A DNA stretch of 64,000 nucleotides from Thamnaconus septentrionalis (GCA_009823395.1 CM020507.1:6047501-6111500); one strand, 5' to 3'. Positions 23,030 through 35,790 are shown, counted from the stretch's first letter. Program-made: numbers and translations. The notes: generated by a model not told the origin, from the letters alone.

Positions 23030-24070
23030 GGCCATCACTATTTGCTGGCCTTGTGTGTCGTCCTGGCCCTGAGCTGTCTCAGTCTCACCAGCTGAGCTTC
23101 ACAGCGGTGACTCGACACTTTTTAAAGTAAAGAAAAAAAAAGAAAAAGAAACATAACTTGTTTTCAAGGCTCTTAATCCCTTTGTGAAGAGGCCGACTCC
23201 CGATCTTTACCAAAGCTTCACAGTGCGACTGTGTACAGACGGCACAGAAAAAAAAGTGCATTTTCAGTCTGGATGCTGCTGAAATTGAGACCAGCAAAAA
23301 AAAAGAAAAACTTTGTTTTCAAAGAGAATCATAGACTGCTTTGTCTTTATCGCTGCATCTGTTTGGTGGCAAAGCCACTAATCTGATCATTGCTGTCATG
23401 AAGCTCTGGGATTCTTTAAGGACCTTATTTAGTTTGCTGCTGAGTTTACAATAAAGGTCCAATATTATGGCTCTTTTACTTTGTGCAAATGATATTTTAT
23501 TGGATAGAAAATAAGAGTAAATTTGTCAATGAAGACAGAATGAATGTTTGTACGTACACACACACATATATATATTTGGATTGGACTGGTGCAGTTTGTT
23601 GCAACAGTCTTGACTTGAACAGTGACGTTGTCTTGACAGTCGTCTCCTGAGTGGACATTAAACGACTGGACGTTCTTCCTCACGTATCTACTTCTCTGGC
23701 TAATTTCATGCTTGTGCGACGATGTTTCCTCATCTTGTGTAAATGCCTCGTACTCCGGTGGGTTTGTCAGTCTGGCAAGCTGCTCTCCTGGCTGCGACTC
23801 TCACAACAGAGCCGTTCAATCCCAATTAGATTTCCACGAGGTAAATAAATACATTCAAATAAATCAATGCGCTGAGACGTAAACATGTCGTTAAAGGTCG
23901 ATTTGTGCAAATGGTGTTTACAGCATCGGTTGGTTTCTCTTGTGTTCTCTCCAGAGCGCTCAGCTGATATTAAAGCAGCCTTATTGTCATGAAACATCAT
24001 CATACAGTGGAAGGGTGAGATCATAAGATCCTGAGGATTTTGAACCTTCTATACCTGCTCTCGACCGCCA
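23030..24070. other. Unassigned stretch
   Basis: Ordinary AT-rich sequence with poly-A runs near 23130 and 23295 and a small TATATATA run near 23566. No gene or mobile element recognised. Confidence 0.35.
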
Positions 24071-24080
24071 GGAACCCACA

Positions 24081-24450
24081 CAGGGGTGTTACCTTCAAAC
24101 AAGCAATGAGCCAAATATTAAAACTTGGACAAAGTCTCGGTCCAACATTGATGTTTATTGAAAGAATTGTGCATTTTTCATATGGAGCCAAACAAGTTTT
24201 GCTTCAACATGAATATAGAACAAAGCAAACCACAATACATACAAAAAACCTTTGTGTTGTACACATGCAAAATTTAATTTTTAATAAAAAAAAAAACATC
24301 AAAATAAATAAAATGTCAATAAAATTCCTATGGCTCTTTTTTATTTGCAGCCTTCTGATTTAAATTTCAACAGTGACCTTTTCTTTTTTATGTGCTGTAG
24401 AATAGCGAACCAAATATAATGACACTGTGGGCCAGAGTTTGACACCCCTG
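24081..24450 (-). mobile_element. Non-autonomous hAT-like element with imperfect 8-bp duplication
   Basis: The left end is CAGGGGTGTTACCTTCAAAC and the right end in reverse complement is CAGGGGTGTCAAACTCTGG. Flanks AACCCACA (24073-24080) and AACCAACG (24451-24458) agree at 6 of 8. The interior matches 56671-57166 in reverse complement, including GACAAAGTCTCGGTCCAACA, ACATGCAAAATTTAA and CAGCCTTCTGATTTAAAT. At 370 bp it is shorter than the 496-bp copy. No transposase. Confidence 0.8.
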
Positions 24451-24459
24451 AACCAACGT

Positions 24460-26130
24460 GTCCTTTGTGTGACTCTGCTGCTGAGACATTAGTCAGCAGA
24501 TTCAACAAACGTCCTCCTATGAATAATTTAGCTGATTTTCCTGGTTGTCTGGCGACTCCGTCTGCCCGTCGCTTTATCAGCAGCGTCGCGAGCAGCGATG
24601 GCCTGAGATAGGAGAGGAAAAAATGAGCATAAAAGCATTGCATTTAGTGAAATGAATGTGATCTCCTCCCCCCCAGCTCCTCTTTTCTGGTAATAAGAAT
24701 GATTTACAGAGTGGAGATGAAAAACAAATGAAGTGGGACGTCTGTGCTGAAGATTTACCGAACATGACGCAAATCATTTTTTTCTCTTTTCTGTTTTTCA
24801 AGACAAAGTAGGATCAGTTTGGTCAACGTGCAGTGATGGTTCTTGAAGGTTCCTGAGGATTCTTGAAGGTTCCTTTCGCAGAGCCAGGCTGATCCCGGCA
24901 GATTTTTTTTGAATTTTGACAGCTTTTTTATCTTCAAGTCAGGAGTTTGGCTGAAAATGTTAACAAATGACCTGTGGATATTCAGCGCCTCAGTTGCATT
25001 TCTTTGGCAAACATTTCATTTTCGTACATTCTTCATTTTACTTCTGGATGTTGCAGTTTTGCGCCGCATGGACACAACAACAAACCCTCCTGCTGCCTGC
25101 CGATCTTTGATCTTTTTCTTGCGCCAAATCAACATCATACGCTGCCAGAGCACGACTTCTTGGTTGTGTTAATGCAGTTTTTTTTGCGAAGACAATATCC
25201 ATCTGCTGCCAACATTTCCTTTTAACTTCAAGCTGGTGGATCACGAGGTTGTATTCTGCAGCAGCTGCCAGGAATAAAAATGATTTAAAGGTTGAAGACT
25301 CGATGTCCTCGGGACTCTCCGGACAAACGCCTCACATTAAAACATGATAAGTTATATTGTAATTAAAAGTCCTAGGATTTTTTTTTTAATCATTTTTTTC
25401 CTGTTTTTTTTAACAACGCAGAAGCAGTGTTAAATTCCACCTGCACTACCTGTGCCACGCTGCCCACAGGGCCATGTGTTAATTGCGACAGCGTGACCGC
25501 AAGCTGCACTTGAAAATGACTCATGGCTGCTGGTTAAATGTCACAGTTGTGCAGCCAAAATAAGAAGTAAAATAAAATAAAGGGAGGCAATAAATAGAGA
25601 GAATAAATGCCACGTAGACCTGAGAGCCGCAGAGCCTGCAGCTGCACAGCTTCTACATCTGTGTGTGTGTGTGTGTAATCACAAGGAGCGTTTACATGAT
25701 TTAAAAAAAAAGTTTCTGCTCTAGGTAATAAGTTGGGAATTCTCTAAAAAACTGACATGAACAAAAGCAAAAAAACTGTAGCAGAATCACGACCACGTGG
25801 CATGAGGTGGTCCGAGTGGATAGAGGAGAAGAAATATGAGAAGACAAAGATATTTTTAGTGTTGAATGTTTTTAATCTCCTCATAAATGAGGGGCCTCCA
25901 GAGGTCGCAGAGCAAAAATGTGCTTGAAATGAAAAAAAGCTGTCCGACAGAAGGAACTGGATGACAGGGAATGCGGCTGTAGTTGCTGTAGTTGGGGTAG
26001 TTCGGGGGCTTCTTGGAATGAGGAGCAAACATGTCACATGACGTTGGCCGAGCGGAGACTGGTGGATGTTTGGTGAGCTTGGTGCAGTTCTGCAGTGGAA
26101 GCAGCTCCAACACGTCCAACGCTGATGTTG
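24460..26130. other. Unassigned stretch
   Basis: AT-rich non-coding sequence with T runs near 24902 and 25378 and a short TG run near 25661. Nothing with family resemblance was found. Confidence 0.35.
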
Positions 26131-26136
26131 AAGTTT

Positions 26137-26532
26137 TGTTTCAAACCTGAATATGGAACAAAGCAAAGGTTAATACGATGTAATAAATAACTTCATATTG
26201 AACGCATGCAAAATCAAATTTCCAATTAAAAAAAACACATACAAATAAATATAATGTAAATAAAAATCATATGGCACTTTTTAACTGCAGCCTTCTGATT
26301 TAAATCTCAACAGTAGCATTTTTACAAAGGCTGATAATACATTTAAAAACGCAATAACAACAATAAGCTAATGAAGTCATCATAATAAAATCCTTCAGTG
26401 AACGTCCTCTCCTGATTGACACGTCAAAATACCAGCAGAGCAGTCTGGGATTTGTAGCATTAGCGCTACATGTGCTGTATAATACTGGCGGCACAAATTT
26501 GGCCCGCTGGCCAGAGTTGGACACCGATTCTG
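26137..26532 (-). mobile_element. hAT-like element, truncated at one end
   Basis: The right end (GGCCCGCTGGCCAGAGTTGG then ACACCGATTCTG) is a decayed terminal repeat, and CAGCCTTCTGATTTAAAT, TAATACTGGCGG and AGCGCTACATGTGCTGTATA match the 56671-57166 element in reverse complement. The other end stops inside the element near 26137 (CCTGAATATGGAACAAAGCA), so its terminal repeat is lost and no target duplication can be read. Confidence 0.7.
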
Positions 26533-26629
26533 TATGTGAAGGATGTTAACTGACATTTTTTCTTTCCCCTCCTGGTTTGTTTCTCATCCCCAAACATTTT
26601 CTCATTCAAAACAAAAAGAAAGGGACTGG

Positions 26630-26630
<1 letters not shown>

Positions 26631-26703
<73 letters not shown>
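26631..26703 (+). repeat. (TG)36 microsatellite
   Basis: Perfect 73-base run. Confidence 0.95.
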
Positions 26704-26704
<1 letters not shown>

Positions 26705-27289
26705 TCCGGCGATATTTGTCACAGAGGAACGCGGAGCGATCGGAGCCCAACGCTTTGGCTGGCGGCTCTGCCATCCATCACGGAGAGCGGGTGGTAAATG
26801 GCTTATGTAATTCTGTTTCAGATGAATGACCGTGGAAGGGAGTGTCACCACTAACATTATTGTGATCTATACAGTAGCAATGAGGGAGGGATAAAAGAGA
26901 GAGAGAAAGACGGGGGGGTTCATTCAGAACAAAAAACGCAGATGGACGAGGTGCTGAAACGAGGTGAATATCAGTGAAAATTAGCTAGGGGAAGGAGACG
27001 AAGAGAAAAAAAAATCCAAAATTATTTTCTTAACTGCCTTTTACAACTCATTGAGTTCACAGTGTCAAAAAAAAAAGAAGAAGCAAAAAACAAAAATATG
27101 ACTGCATGCAGTCTGGTCGCATTAAAGGAGGAGGAAAAGTTTGCCACTGGTTTAAAAAAAAATATATAATAGAAAAGTTTGTTTTGTAATTCACAAAATA
27201 GTTTGAATTGAACTTTTAAAAGCGAAAAAAATCTTTTGCCCATTTCCACTTCCTGTTGGCAGCCCTGCAGCCGCCGAGCGCGCTTCCTC

Positions 27290-27600
27290 TTAATGACCTT
27301 CTCTAATTGTAAATGCAATGTTGTGTAGTTTCTTCGCTCTCACAATTTGGTCTCTGAACGCTCGCGAACAAAACTCACAGATGCTAAATGCAGAATTATG
27401 CAAAGTGCGGCGATGATGGCCGGGTGAAAATGGCTCAGTGGGGTTTTTATGGCCACTTCCTGGCGGTGGCGCCGGTGGGCTCTGCTCGGCGGCTGAAGAT
27501 TCCGCTGATTTATCTCCGACAGTTTGACACAACCAGCAACGCGTTGGAAGATTTCGCTCCCACATTTGCATTGCAGTCGGAGATGAAGAATTGACGTCCT
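27290..27600. other. Candidate conserved non-coding element
   Basis: Complex, non-repetitive DNA containing TCTAATTGTAAATGCAATG and GCAGAATTATGCAAAGTGC, i.e. homeodomain- and octamer-like words, with no coding signature. It is proposed only because it differs from the microsatellite-rich surroundings. Conservation cannot be measured here. Confidence 0.2.
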
Positions 27601-28239
27601 CAATCATAAAACTTCAAACCACAAAAACATTTAAAGATGCACAACATGATCGTCCAACCAGCAGGAGGTGCCAAAACTCTGGCTAAAAAAGAGGAAATGT
27701 TTGTTTGTTTTTTAGAAGCAAAGAGGACAATTGCTTGAACTTGGAATAGTACCAGTTGGCCAGGTATTCCCATGTGGTTTGGAAAATGTTCTACATTCAG
27801 AGTCAACTAGTGGTGGCTGGCGGTGCGGACGAGGCCCGCTGTTAATCCTGGACACGCTGCACCGCTGCCACTTCAGAGACGTGTCTACAGTAGACCTCAC
27901 GTCAAACAGTGAAATTCACTCTACCTTTCAGCAGTATTTCTTTACAAGAACCTGACATCAGGCCAAGACAGCGACGCTGCCATTTCTTGTCACCTGCTGG
28001 CAGACTGCTGCTACTGCGGCTCCGCTAATGATTGACATCCATTTAGAGTTTTGCTGCATTTACCATAATTGCTGTGATTTTTTTAGTTTTCTTTTAGTTT
28101 TCTTAGTGGGCCACTGATTGACGGGTTCCTTCTGCACAGCAGGTTTTTTTTTTGTTGGTGATTTTCTTTCTGTAATCTGAAAGTGAATTACAGCAGGCTG
28201 GTGGTGCATTCATATAGACAGAAGAAGACGAAACACTTT

Positions 28240-28640
28240 CACACTGTGACTTCATTGTTATTTCAATAATCTTTGACCTTGTAAATTCTCTTTTAATTGG
28301 GAATCATTCTAACAATTAGGCTTGAACATATCTGGCAGTATCTCTCTCCTCTCTCTCTCTCTCGCATTGATTATCCTCATAGAGGAGGCCAGTTAACCTC
28401 AAACGTCCTTTCAGCTCCTCCCATCATTAATCTTGCCAAATCAATTTCACCCTCCTGTGCTTCCAAAAAGATTAGAGCGTTACAACCCCGACCTCGACGT
28501 TCACAAAGGCAGCAACATCTCTGGGTGAATAATGTCGCAAGTGTTTTATCTGACCTCAGATGCAAACTGTGACAATAAGGCATATGTTCAAATCCTCTTT
28601 CATGAAGATTTAAAGTGCTGAAAGCTGGCTCGTCCATATT
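28240..28640. other. Candidate conserved non-coding element
   Basis: Complex sequence with CAATAATCTTTGACCTTGTA, CATTAATCTTGCCAAATCAA and GAATAATGTCGCAAGTGTTT words and one short CT run. No repeats or frames; inferred from texture only. Confidence 0.2.
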
Positions 28641-28649
28641 GCCAGTCTC

Positions 28650-30390
28650 CAGTGGAAAACATTTTCAATACTTGATTCAATCAATCAATTCTTTCATTAT
28701 CTAGATTTTAGGGTGTGCACAGGTTCAAACCGGGGTTTGACAGCTGCCCCTCAAACGCAACCAGTAGAAGAGACAGGAAGTAGGGAAGTGGAAGTATTGC
28801 TATTTGGCTTAGCATAGATGCTGCAGGAGGGTTTTTTTTCTTTTTCTAATCAGAACTTTTGTCTGAACTTGTCACGGTCGCAGGGAATTGTTTCGTTTTT
28901 GCACCTGATTGTCTTTGCCATTAGTTTTATGAACGCAGCGCAGTTTTGCAGCTGGCCACAAGGCTGCGACGTCCTGCTAATGTGGCGTCGGCCGGAAGGA
29001 AGTCTTGAGCTGTAGCATCGTGGCAAAACTGCCAGCAGCTTCACTTCAATGTGACGGGAAAAAAATGGCTCGTCCAATCGCCTTCCGAGCTTCGTTCCTT
29101 TTACTTTTTGACTCTTTAACCAGCAGAAACAAAGAATGAAAGTTTATTTCAAACAAACAAGCAAATATAAATAAGGAACAAATAAGAACAAATGAAAACA
29201 TTTAATTTACTAATTTTTAACTAATAGGAAACCTGTAATAAATCCAGGAAGATTTGGAGTCTGACGTGCATGGTTACATTTGAATTGAACTGCAGACTGT
29301 GGAAAAGAGAAAACACTGATACTTGACACACTTAAATATATTTTGCCCGACTGGCCCGACTTGAGACAGTGACTCTCTTGACCCACATTATCCAGATGGC
29401 GCTGATTCAGATCAGTCCGCTCGGCTTCGGGGGCTTCACACTGAGATCATTGAGATTTTGTCTCAGATCTACAGAGGCGGAGCCACGGCAGGATTTCGGC
29501 AGAGGAGAAAATCTGGGCTGTGTGTATAAAGCTTGGAGGAACGAGGGGAAGTGGCTGAGGATCAGCTGCGAGGTCACATTAACATGCAGACCTCAGCCGA
29601 GATCCCTTCAGGCACAACACAGAAGCACAACACTGTGTCATTCACGGTCATCACCTTTTTTTTTTTTTTTTTTTTTTCCAGCTGAAGCAGTTTATTCATC
29701 CACAGGCGCAGGCAACAGTAGTGTTTTGGATGGGTTGTACTACTTGGAAAAAAAAGAAAAGAAAAAAGTTTTGCTTATTCTACCAAAGCAGAAGAAAGAT
29801 AAAAGAGAAACAGAGACAAACTGGGGAAAACAACACTTTAACTCATAAGATTCAGCATTTGTAAAACAATGAGAAAGAAAGAGTGCAGGTATATGGTGTG
29901 TTCAGCCAACAGAGCTCAGCTGTGTTCAGCTGTGTGGGCTGAGCACAACACTATAGACTAAAACCGGTCCGAAACATTCAATTTGCATTATAATACATAT
30001 TTCCACCTGCAGAAACAACAATTCCACGACGGCAATGTGAACTGTTTTACCAAAAGGTGGCAACAAAACAAGGAACAATAGAAAGTGAAGTGTTAACGTG
30101 AGTTTGTCCTCAATGTTGTTTTGACTGTGCCAACAGAAAAGTCCACAATCGAAGCTAACTGGTTAGCTAGCAGGCCACAAACCTGAGATCTGTTGTTTAG
30201 CCAGAAGGGAACACTAACAGTGGTTGCAAAAAGGAAAAGAGCGCTGTATTCATACCATTATAACTGGCTCAAAATTTGGGATGAGATAAATTGGCGAGTG
30301 AAAAAAAAAAATCTATTAATTAAATGGATCCTAACGACCACTTTGGCCAATTTGGTCTAATTTCAAGTGAAAATGACCATGAGATTGTAG
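28650..30390. other. Unassigned stretch
   Basis: Non-coding sequence with an A/T-rich section at 29130-29240 and a T run of about 23 at 29657. No element or gene was recognised. Confidence 0.35.
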
Positions 30391-30396
30391 GTGTGG

Positions 30397-30398
<2 letters not shown>

Positions 30399-30451
<53 letters not shown>
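30399..30451 (+). repeat. (CA)26 microsatellite
   Basis: Perfect run, separated by about 60 bases from a second CA array. Confidence 0.95.
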
Positions 30452-30452
<1 letters not shown>

Positions 30453-30510
30453 CTCTCTGCCCTCTACATCTATCACACACACGCGCCCCCTTGCAAATAG
30501 ACATGCTCTG

Positions 30511-30511
<1 letters not shown>

Positions 30512-30585
<74 letters not shown>
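30512..30585 (+). repeat. (CA)37 microsatellite
   Basis: Perfect run in the same orientation as the array at 30399-30451. Confidence 0.95.
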
Positions 30586-30587
<2 letters not shown>

Positions 30588-30659
30588 CAGGCACGCACCA
30601 TATATATCCACAGACAAAACTGAGCTGGTAGATTCACACTTATCTGTTATTCATGGTCA

Positions 30660-30960
30660 TACACTCATTCCCATGAGGGCAATAACTGTAACTAGGAGCA
30701 ACTGCAATAACCTGTTGCACTTTTTATTATTGTCATTTACTTTCTTGTTGCATTGGCACTGTCGTACTGTGAACGTGTCGTCGCACTGTGGCATCTTCTG
30801 TTTATACCTTTGTCTATTTCATCTACTTTTTTATTTTAGCTCATTTTATTTTATTAATGGTAACACCAGACTCACATAATTTTGATGATATTTTTGTTAA
30901 AAAGCTCTATCTATCTATCTATCTATCTATCTATCGATCTATCTATCTATCTATCTATGG
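30660..30960 (+). mobile_element. Probable LINE 3' untranslated remnant with (CTAT)n tail
   Basis: TGCAATAACCTGTTGCACTT, runs of TTTTATTTTA and a terminal TTAAAAAGCTCTATCTATCT followed by about 13 CTAT units at 30905-30958 (one CGAT) resemble the 3' untranslated part and short-repeat tail of teleost CR1/Rex-type LINEs. There is no coding sequence, and similarity is weaker than at 46725-46910. Confidence 0.35.
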
Positions 30961-30997
30961 CCCCGCCCATAAGACCAAATATGGAATATTTAGCCGT

Positions 30998-31044
30998 TAC
31001 TGCTGCTGCTGCTACTGTTACTGCTATTGCTGTTACTGCTGCTG

Positions 31045-31089
<45 letters not shown>
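30998..31089 (+). repeat. CTG/TTA compound array ending in (CTG)14
   Basis: Mixed CTG, TTA, CTA and ATT triplets lead into 14 uninterrupted CTG units at 31048-31089. The internal pattern parallels 3891-3979. Confidence 0.92.
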
Positions 31090-31090
<1 letters not shown>

Positions 31091-31470
31091 GGCAGAGTGA
31101 GAAACACGGCCTGTTTAAAAATGCCGTCCTCCACCTCCAGGGACGATAAACGCTCAGAGCTGATTTGATATCAGAAATGAAACTGTCTTCAGCCCGCCTT
31201 CAAATATGCACGTCCGGCTTCGGTCAATAAAGAAAAAAAAAAAGAAAAAAACCCTCATACCTATGTATGCTAGCGCCGTGAGTTGTGACATTAATCTGAT
31301 TTTCCCCCCATTTTGGAAATAAATATTTCGGCAGAATTCTAAATCAAGTCCTCCCTGCTTCTTTTTCCTGTAATTTCCTGCACATTTTTTTCCTGCCTTT
31401 TTATATCCTGCCACCTTTTTTTTCCCCGCCTCACACTTCTTTCCCTCACCCACTGTCTTATCACGCCTGT

Positions 31471-31494
31471 TCTCTCTCTCTCTCTCTCTCTCTC
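31471..31494 (+). repeat. (CT)n microsatellite
   Basis: Perfect run of about 12 units. Confidence 0.9.
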
Positions 31495-31661
31495 ACTCAC
31501 CTTTTTTTTTCCTTTTTTTTTTGTCCTCGCCCCATTTTTGCTGGCCCATGTTGGGGCGACAGATGGAGTGTTGGTGGCTTGATTCAGGTAAAGATGACTT
31601 GGACTGACAGGCCCGCTGTGTGACGACACACTGGGCATGTACAGCACTGATGTCACACGGC

Positions 31662-31662
<1 letters not shown>

Positions 31663-31731
<69 letters not shown>
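31663..31731 (+). repeat. (CA)34 microsatellite
   Basis: Perfect run of 69 bases. Confidence 0.95.
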
Positions 31732-31732
<1 letters not shown>

Positions 31733-31739
31733 TATGTCT

Positions 31740-32800
31740 CACAGCCTATGCGTGAGATAATGCAAGGGTTTATAGTCGGCTTCTTTCTTCCCTGTGAGAA
31801 AAATGCTTCTCATTTATATTCATATGCAATCTTTTCTTTAACACACTGTTTTATTTTGAGGGGCTCGAAAACAATCGAGCGAAAACCGAGTTCAGAGGCG
31901 GCGCTACGCACTCGGATCTCTTCACACTTGTTGGTAAACAACACAGGTAATAAATTTGGCCTTGCAGCTGCTGCGCTGCTGAGATATTTCCCTCCCAGTG
32001 TGACGGCAAGGCTGCCGCTGTGGTTGCAGTTCATCTTCAGCTACAGATTCCTGTCCTTCCTCCACTTCCTCTCCATCTGAAGCTGGGTTTAAGCTAAAAC
32101 TAGACTTGTTCAGCAGTTTGATCCCACCGTGCTTCAGTTGGGCCGTCGGCCAAGTTGTTTGGAATTCTGTATTGTGGGAACCAGCCGCCGGCATTTCACA
32201 GCCAATTTGGTGGAAGATGCAGCTCTGAATTATTATTTCTTATTATTGATGCGACTGCCTGCAAGACCAATAGTTTGGAGGATCAAAGGCTGACGTGAAT
32301 TTGATTTGTGGTTTTCTTTCACTTGGGATGCTTATTGACACAGACTTGTATCATCTTTTGGTAATAATAAGACAAAATAAGAAATTTTCAAAAGCTAAAT
32401 GATCAAACCTGGACTTGTCAAAGTCAAGAGCATGAAGGAAACCCTGCTGCAGACGACAGGAGGGGACAGGCCGTTAGTGCTGGATGGCTGTGTGGCTCTT
32501 TTTTTTTTTTTTTGGAAGACTGCGTGTCATTTTCTTGAAGCCCTTCATGCGATCACAATGTGTTTAGATACTTGATGAAAAGAGCCAGTCAAGTCATCAT
32601 CTGGCTTCACTTCCTGCTATTTTTCCCCTGTAATGAGGCGCCATGAGTGCCCCCTCACCCCCACCTCCTGCCAACCCCCCTGCTGGTAGCCCATCTGGAC
32701 CCTTCGCCAGTGACTCTGGACCACAGTCGCTGCAGACGCTTCGACTTGCTCACCTCGGCAGCAGGGTTCTCATCACCGCCGCGTCAAAGCAAACAAAGCC
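31740..32800. other. Unassigned stretch
   Basis: Complex, mostly unique-looking non-coding DNA; a T run lies near 32498-32513. Confidence 0.35.
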
Positions 32801-32818
32801 TGTCGGCTCGCCAAGAGG

Positions 32819-32865
32819 CGGGTCGGCGGCGCTCGGTGGCGCTCGGCGGGTCGGTGGCGCTCGGC
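32819..32865 (+). repeat. GC-rich short tandem (GGTCGG/GGCGCTC)
   Basis: Two GGGTCGG and three GGCGCTCGG words in alternation form a small, irregular GC-rich tandem. Confidence 0.8.
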
Positions 32866-33292
32866 CTTTTGAAGATCCGTGTCCTTAGATTTGTACCAAA
32901 CGACGGTTTTTGCAGCGTTAGTTGGACCTTACGAGACGTTGGCCTCACTGCAGCACCTGCGCCAGTATTCCACTCGAATGGAGCGAATTACTAATCTGAT
33001 GGCTTCCTCTCCCTGCGGTCAGATTACTGCGATGACATCCCAGCTTCATGCAGCGAGTCCGTCTGCTCACAGCCTTTTTTTCATACTAGTTCATCAGACG
33101 TTATCAGACACTTTGGGCATTTTTCACGCCACAAAAGAAGTCCAAGTGTTATCATTTCCATTCTTTTTGTTTCTTCAAGGGCAGAAAGTGTAGGGTTTTA
33201 GGGTGTGTGTGTGTGAGAAGAGAGATGATGTATTGTGGATATGACGAATATGAAGAATGACCAAGTCAAAGCAGTTTTCAAGCAACTGTGAA

Positions 33293-33295
<3 letters not shown>

Positions 33296-33338
<43 letters not shown>
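33296..33338 (+). repeat. (CA)21 microsatellite
   Basis: Perfect run. Confidence 0.95.
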
Positions 33339-33339
<1 letters not shown>

Positions 33340-34049
33340 CGTCACGTTATGGAAACAAACCCTTCACTTCAGGGGAGAGAAACTTTAGTGGTGCGTAATG
33401 AGAAAGCATCTGCCTGAAGTTTGTAGTTTTGAAGGCGCAAGGGGGGTGAAAAAGAATACAGATGGGTTTTATATGGTAAATATAGAAGAGGCTGCAGCGG
33501 GAGCTGATGTGACGGCAAGATAATTGGTGGAAACACTGGGGAGGAAAAGAGACTGAATCAATAAGGGGAAGGAGGGAAGATGAAAGCTTGGGCTTTGCAC
33601 CGGAGACGGGAAGAGGCGAAGGAGACGGGGCTGATGCAAAGTGATGGACCGCACGCAAGAGAAACAAAAGGAGCCGCAGTGTAAAAATGAAAATAGACGG
33701 AGAAATGAGGGACAATAGCGGTCGGCCACAGAGACTGTAGGGATGTGAATCACATAGAGCACATGTCAAATTTATGGGAAATAGAAAAAAAAATTACCTT
33801 ACTAAATAGATTGAAAAAAACAAAACAAAAGTCTTGTGACTCGTCTCTGATGAATCAAATCAACCATCCATCCATCCATCCTGCTCTCGCTCAGGCCTGA
33901 TTGATGCCATCACGCACCTGCAGAGAGCAGAAGCCACTGGTAAATATAGAACATTGCCTGACTGACCGTTAGCTGGCTGAACTCCTGCTGCTGCTGTTTT
34001 TATTGTTGTGGTTTATTTGGAGAAAGGGGAACATTAATCCAGACAGATT

Positions 34050-34660
34050 ATTTCCTGCGCGTCGCTAATGTGCTACACCATCGACCCCCCACTTTGCAAA
34101 TTATGTCATTTTAATTTTTGTTGCAGATTATGTTTGATAAGGCCATTTGCAATCAAAAGCCAGTGCGAATAACACACTAATCTGGCTCTTATGGTAAGAT
34201 TAGTGTAAAGGGACAATTGAGATTAATTCAAATCAGAAAAATATTGAATGTAGAGGGGAAAAACATTTCTGAGATTTCTTTTTAATAGTATGATTATTTT
34301 TTATCTTATAAAATCCCTGTTAATTACACTCTATCTCTGGGGACGCTAAAGGATGATATTCATCTGTATGATTATGGTTGTTTTGCTGTATTGTAATGAT
34401 GCATAGCCGTTCTAATACTAGTTTGTGCTAATTCACTAGTTATAAATCTGTGCAGCCTTGCTACCGTCTATAAATATCTATTAAAATTAACAATACAATA
34501 TCATGACAACGCCAACATTCACTGAAAAAAGCTCCTCGCCAGCTTTGATTTTGGTCGTAAAGTCTTTCCAGCACCTTTGCTTTCAATGCATTCGCACATT
34601 ATTAGTGTTTCTTTTTCATGGCACTCAGTCAGATGCAGAGATTATGGCCACGGGGTGCAG
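34050..34660. other. Candidate conserved non-coding element
   Basis: About 600 bases of complex AT-rich DNA, free of microsatellites and recognisable transposons, with words such as TTTGCAAATTATGTCATTTT, ACAATTGAGATTAATTCAAA and GTTCTAATACTAGTTTGTGC. The texture is that of vertebrate enhancers near developmental genes. This is inference; no alignment is available. Confidence 0.25.
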
Positions 34661-35099
34661 GTGCTGTTGTTCAACCTCCGGCGCCTGCTGCACCGTTTCT
34701 GCATCTAAACTGAACAAAAACACAACAATCAAAGATGAGATACTCGAAGGGTTTTTATTTTGAGCGGAAACATCTAAGCGTCCATTGAGGTTTTAATGTA
34801 AAAGCCACAATCCCTGCATTTCCCCTCCCAGCGCTGAACTGAACCCGGCCCTCTCCAGCTGACTGAATTTAAAGACGCAATTCCAACAAAAAAACCTCCA
34901 ACAATCCGCCCACGCTGGATCCATTCAGGAGGTGCACGCACCATTGAACAGATTACACACTTTTCCTGCTCTCAGTCTGCTTGCTTCTGAGACAGAGGAG
35001 GAGGATGGAGGGATGGATGGAGGGGGAGGCCCAGACAGTGTGTGTGAGAGTGTGTGAGTGTGTGTGTGTGTTGGGGGTGAAGGCAGAGGTGAAGGCAGA

Positions 35100-35420
35100 G
35101 GTCTGGGACGCCTTCTGCCGCTCTGATGTTTGCCAAAGCGCCGCTCCTGGTGGGAGTTTCCCCCCGGCGGCGGCGCCGCCGAGTCTTGGCACGCCGTCCC
35201 GACTCGGCGCCGATAACAAATGAAGACACGCTGTCGGTTTCCTCGCGTTCCCTGTTTGTGTGCAGGCGTGCGTCCCCTCCGCCAGACTGTTTCCCCCATT
35301 GTTTGACATCTTTAATTCCTCCACCGCGTCTGTTTCGCCCGCGCAGCGCAGCGCCGCCTCGGCCCTGGTGGAGGCGCCGCTGTGCCTCTGGCTCCTGCAA
35401 CTGCCGCAGACAAACCAACA
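35100..35420. other. GC- and CpG-rich block with hairpin
   Basis: CpG-dense sequence containing the 14-bp palindrome CGGCGGCGCCGCCG (35168-35181) and an overlapping 9-bp stem CGCCGAGTC/GACTCGGCG (35177-35185 with 35201-35209, 15-base loop). It could be a small CpG island; no adjoining exon with coding character was found. Confidence 0.35.
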
Positions 35421-35790
35421 GGGCCAGAGAAGTTAGAGGTTTGTGGTCCCTTCCTAAATTAAAATTAGTTTTTTAACTTCAAGTCAATTCACGTTACACG
35501 AAGATTTGACACGGAAATAATCCACTGGCGGACGCGTTTAAACGTTTCCAAGACAAACTGGCTGCTGTCGGTCGAAGATAGTTGTTTTTTCCTTACACCC
35601 GTGTTTATGACTCATTGACTCGCTGTCACTGTGTTCATGACTCACTGAGTCCGTCACGCCGCTAAACAGCCCGACGGCCTTGAGGGCATTGGGACTAATC
35701 GATACGGACAGAGCCAGGCTTGAATAATCTCACCAGACACATTCTCTGCAGCTCATCGCTGCCGTCGGGTATCTCAAGTCACCAGCTTTT

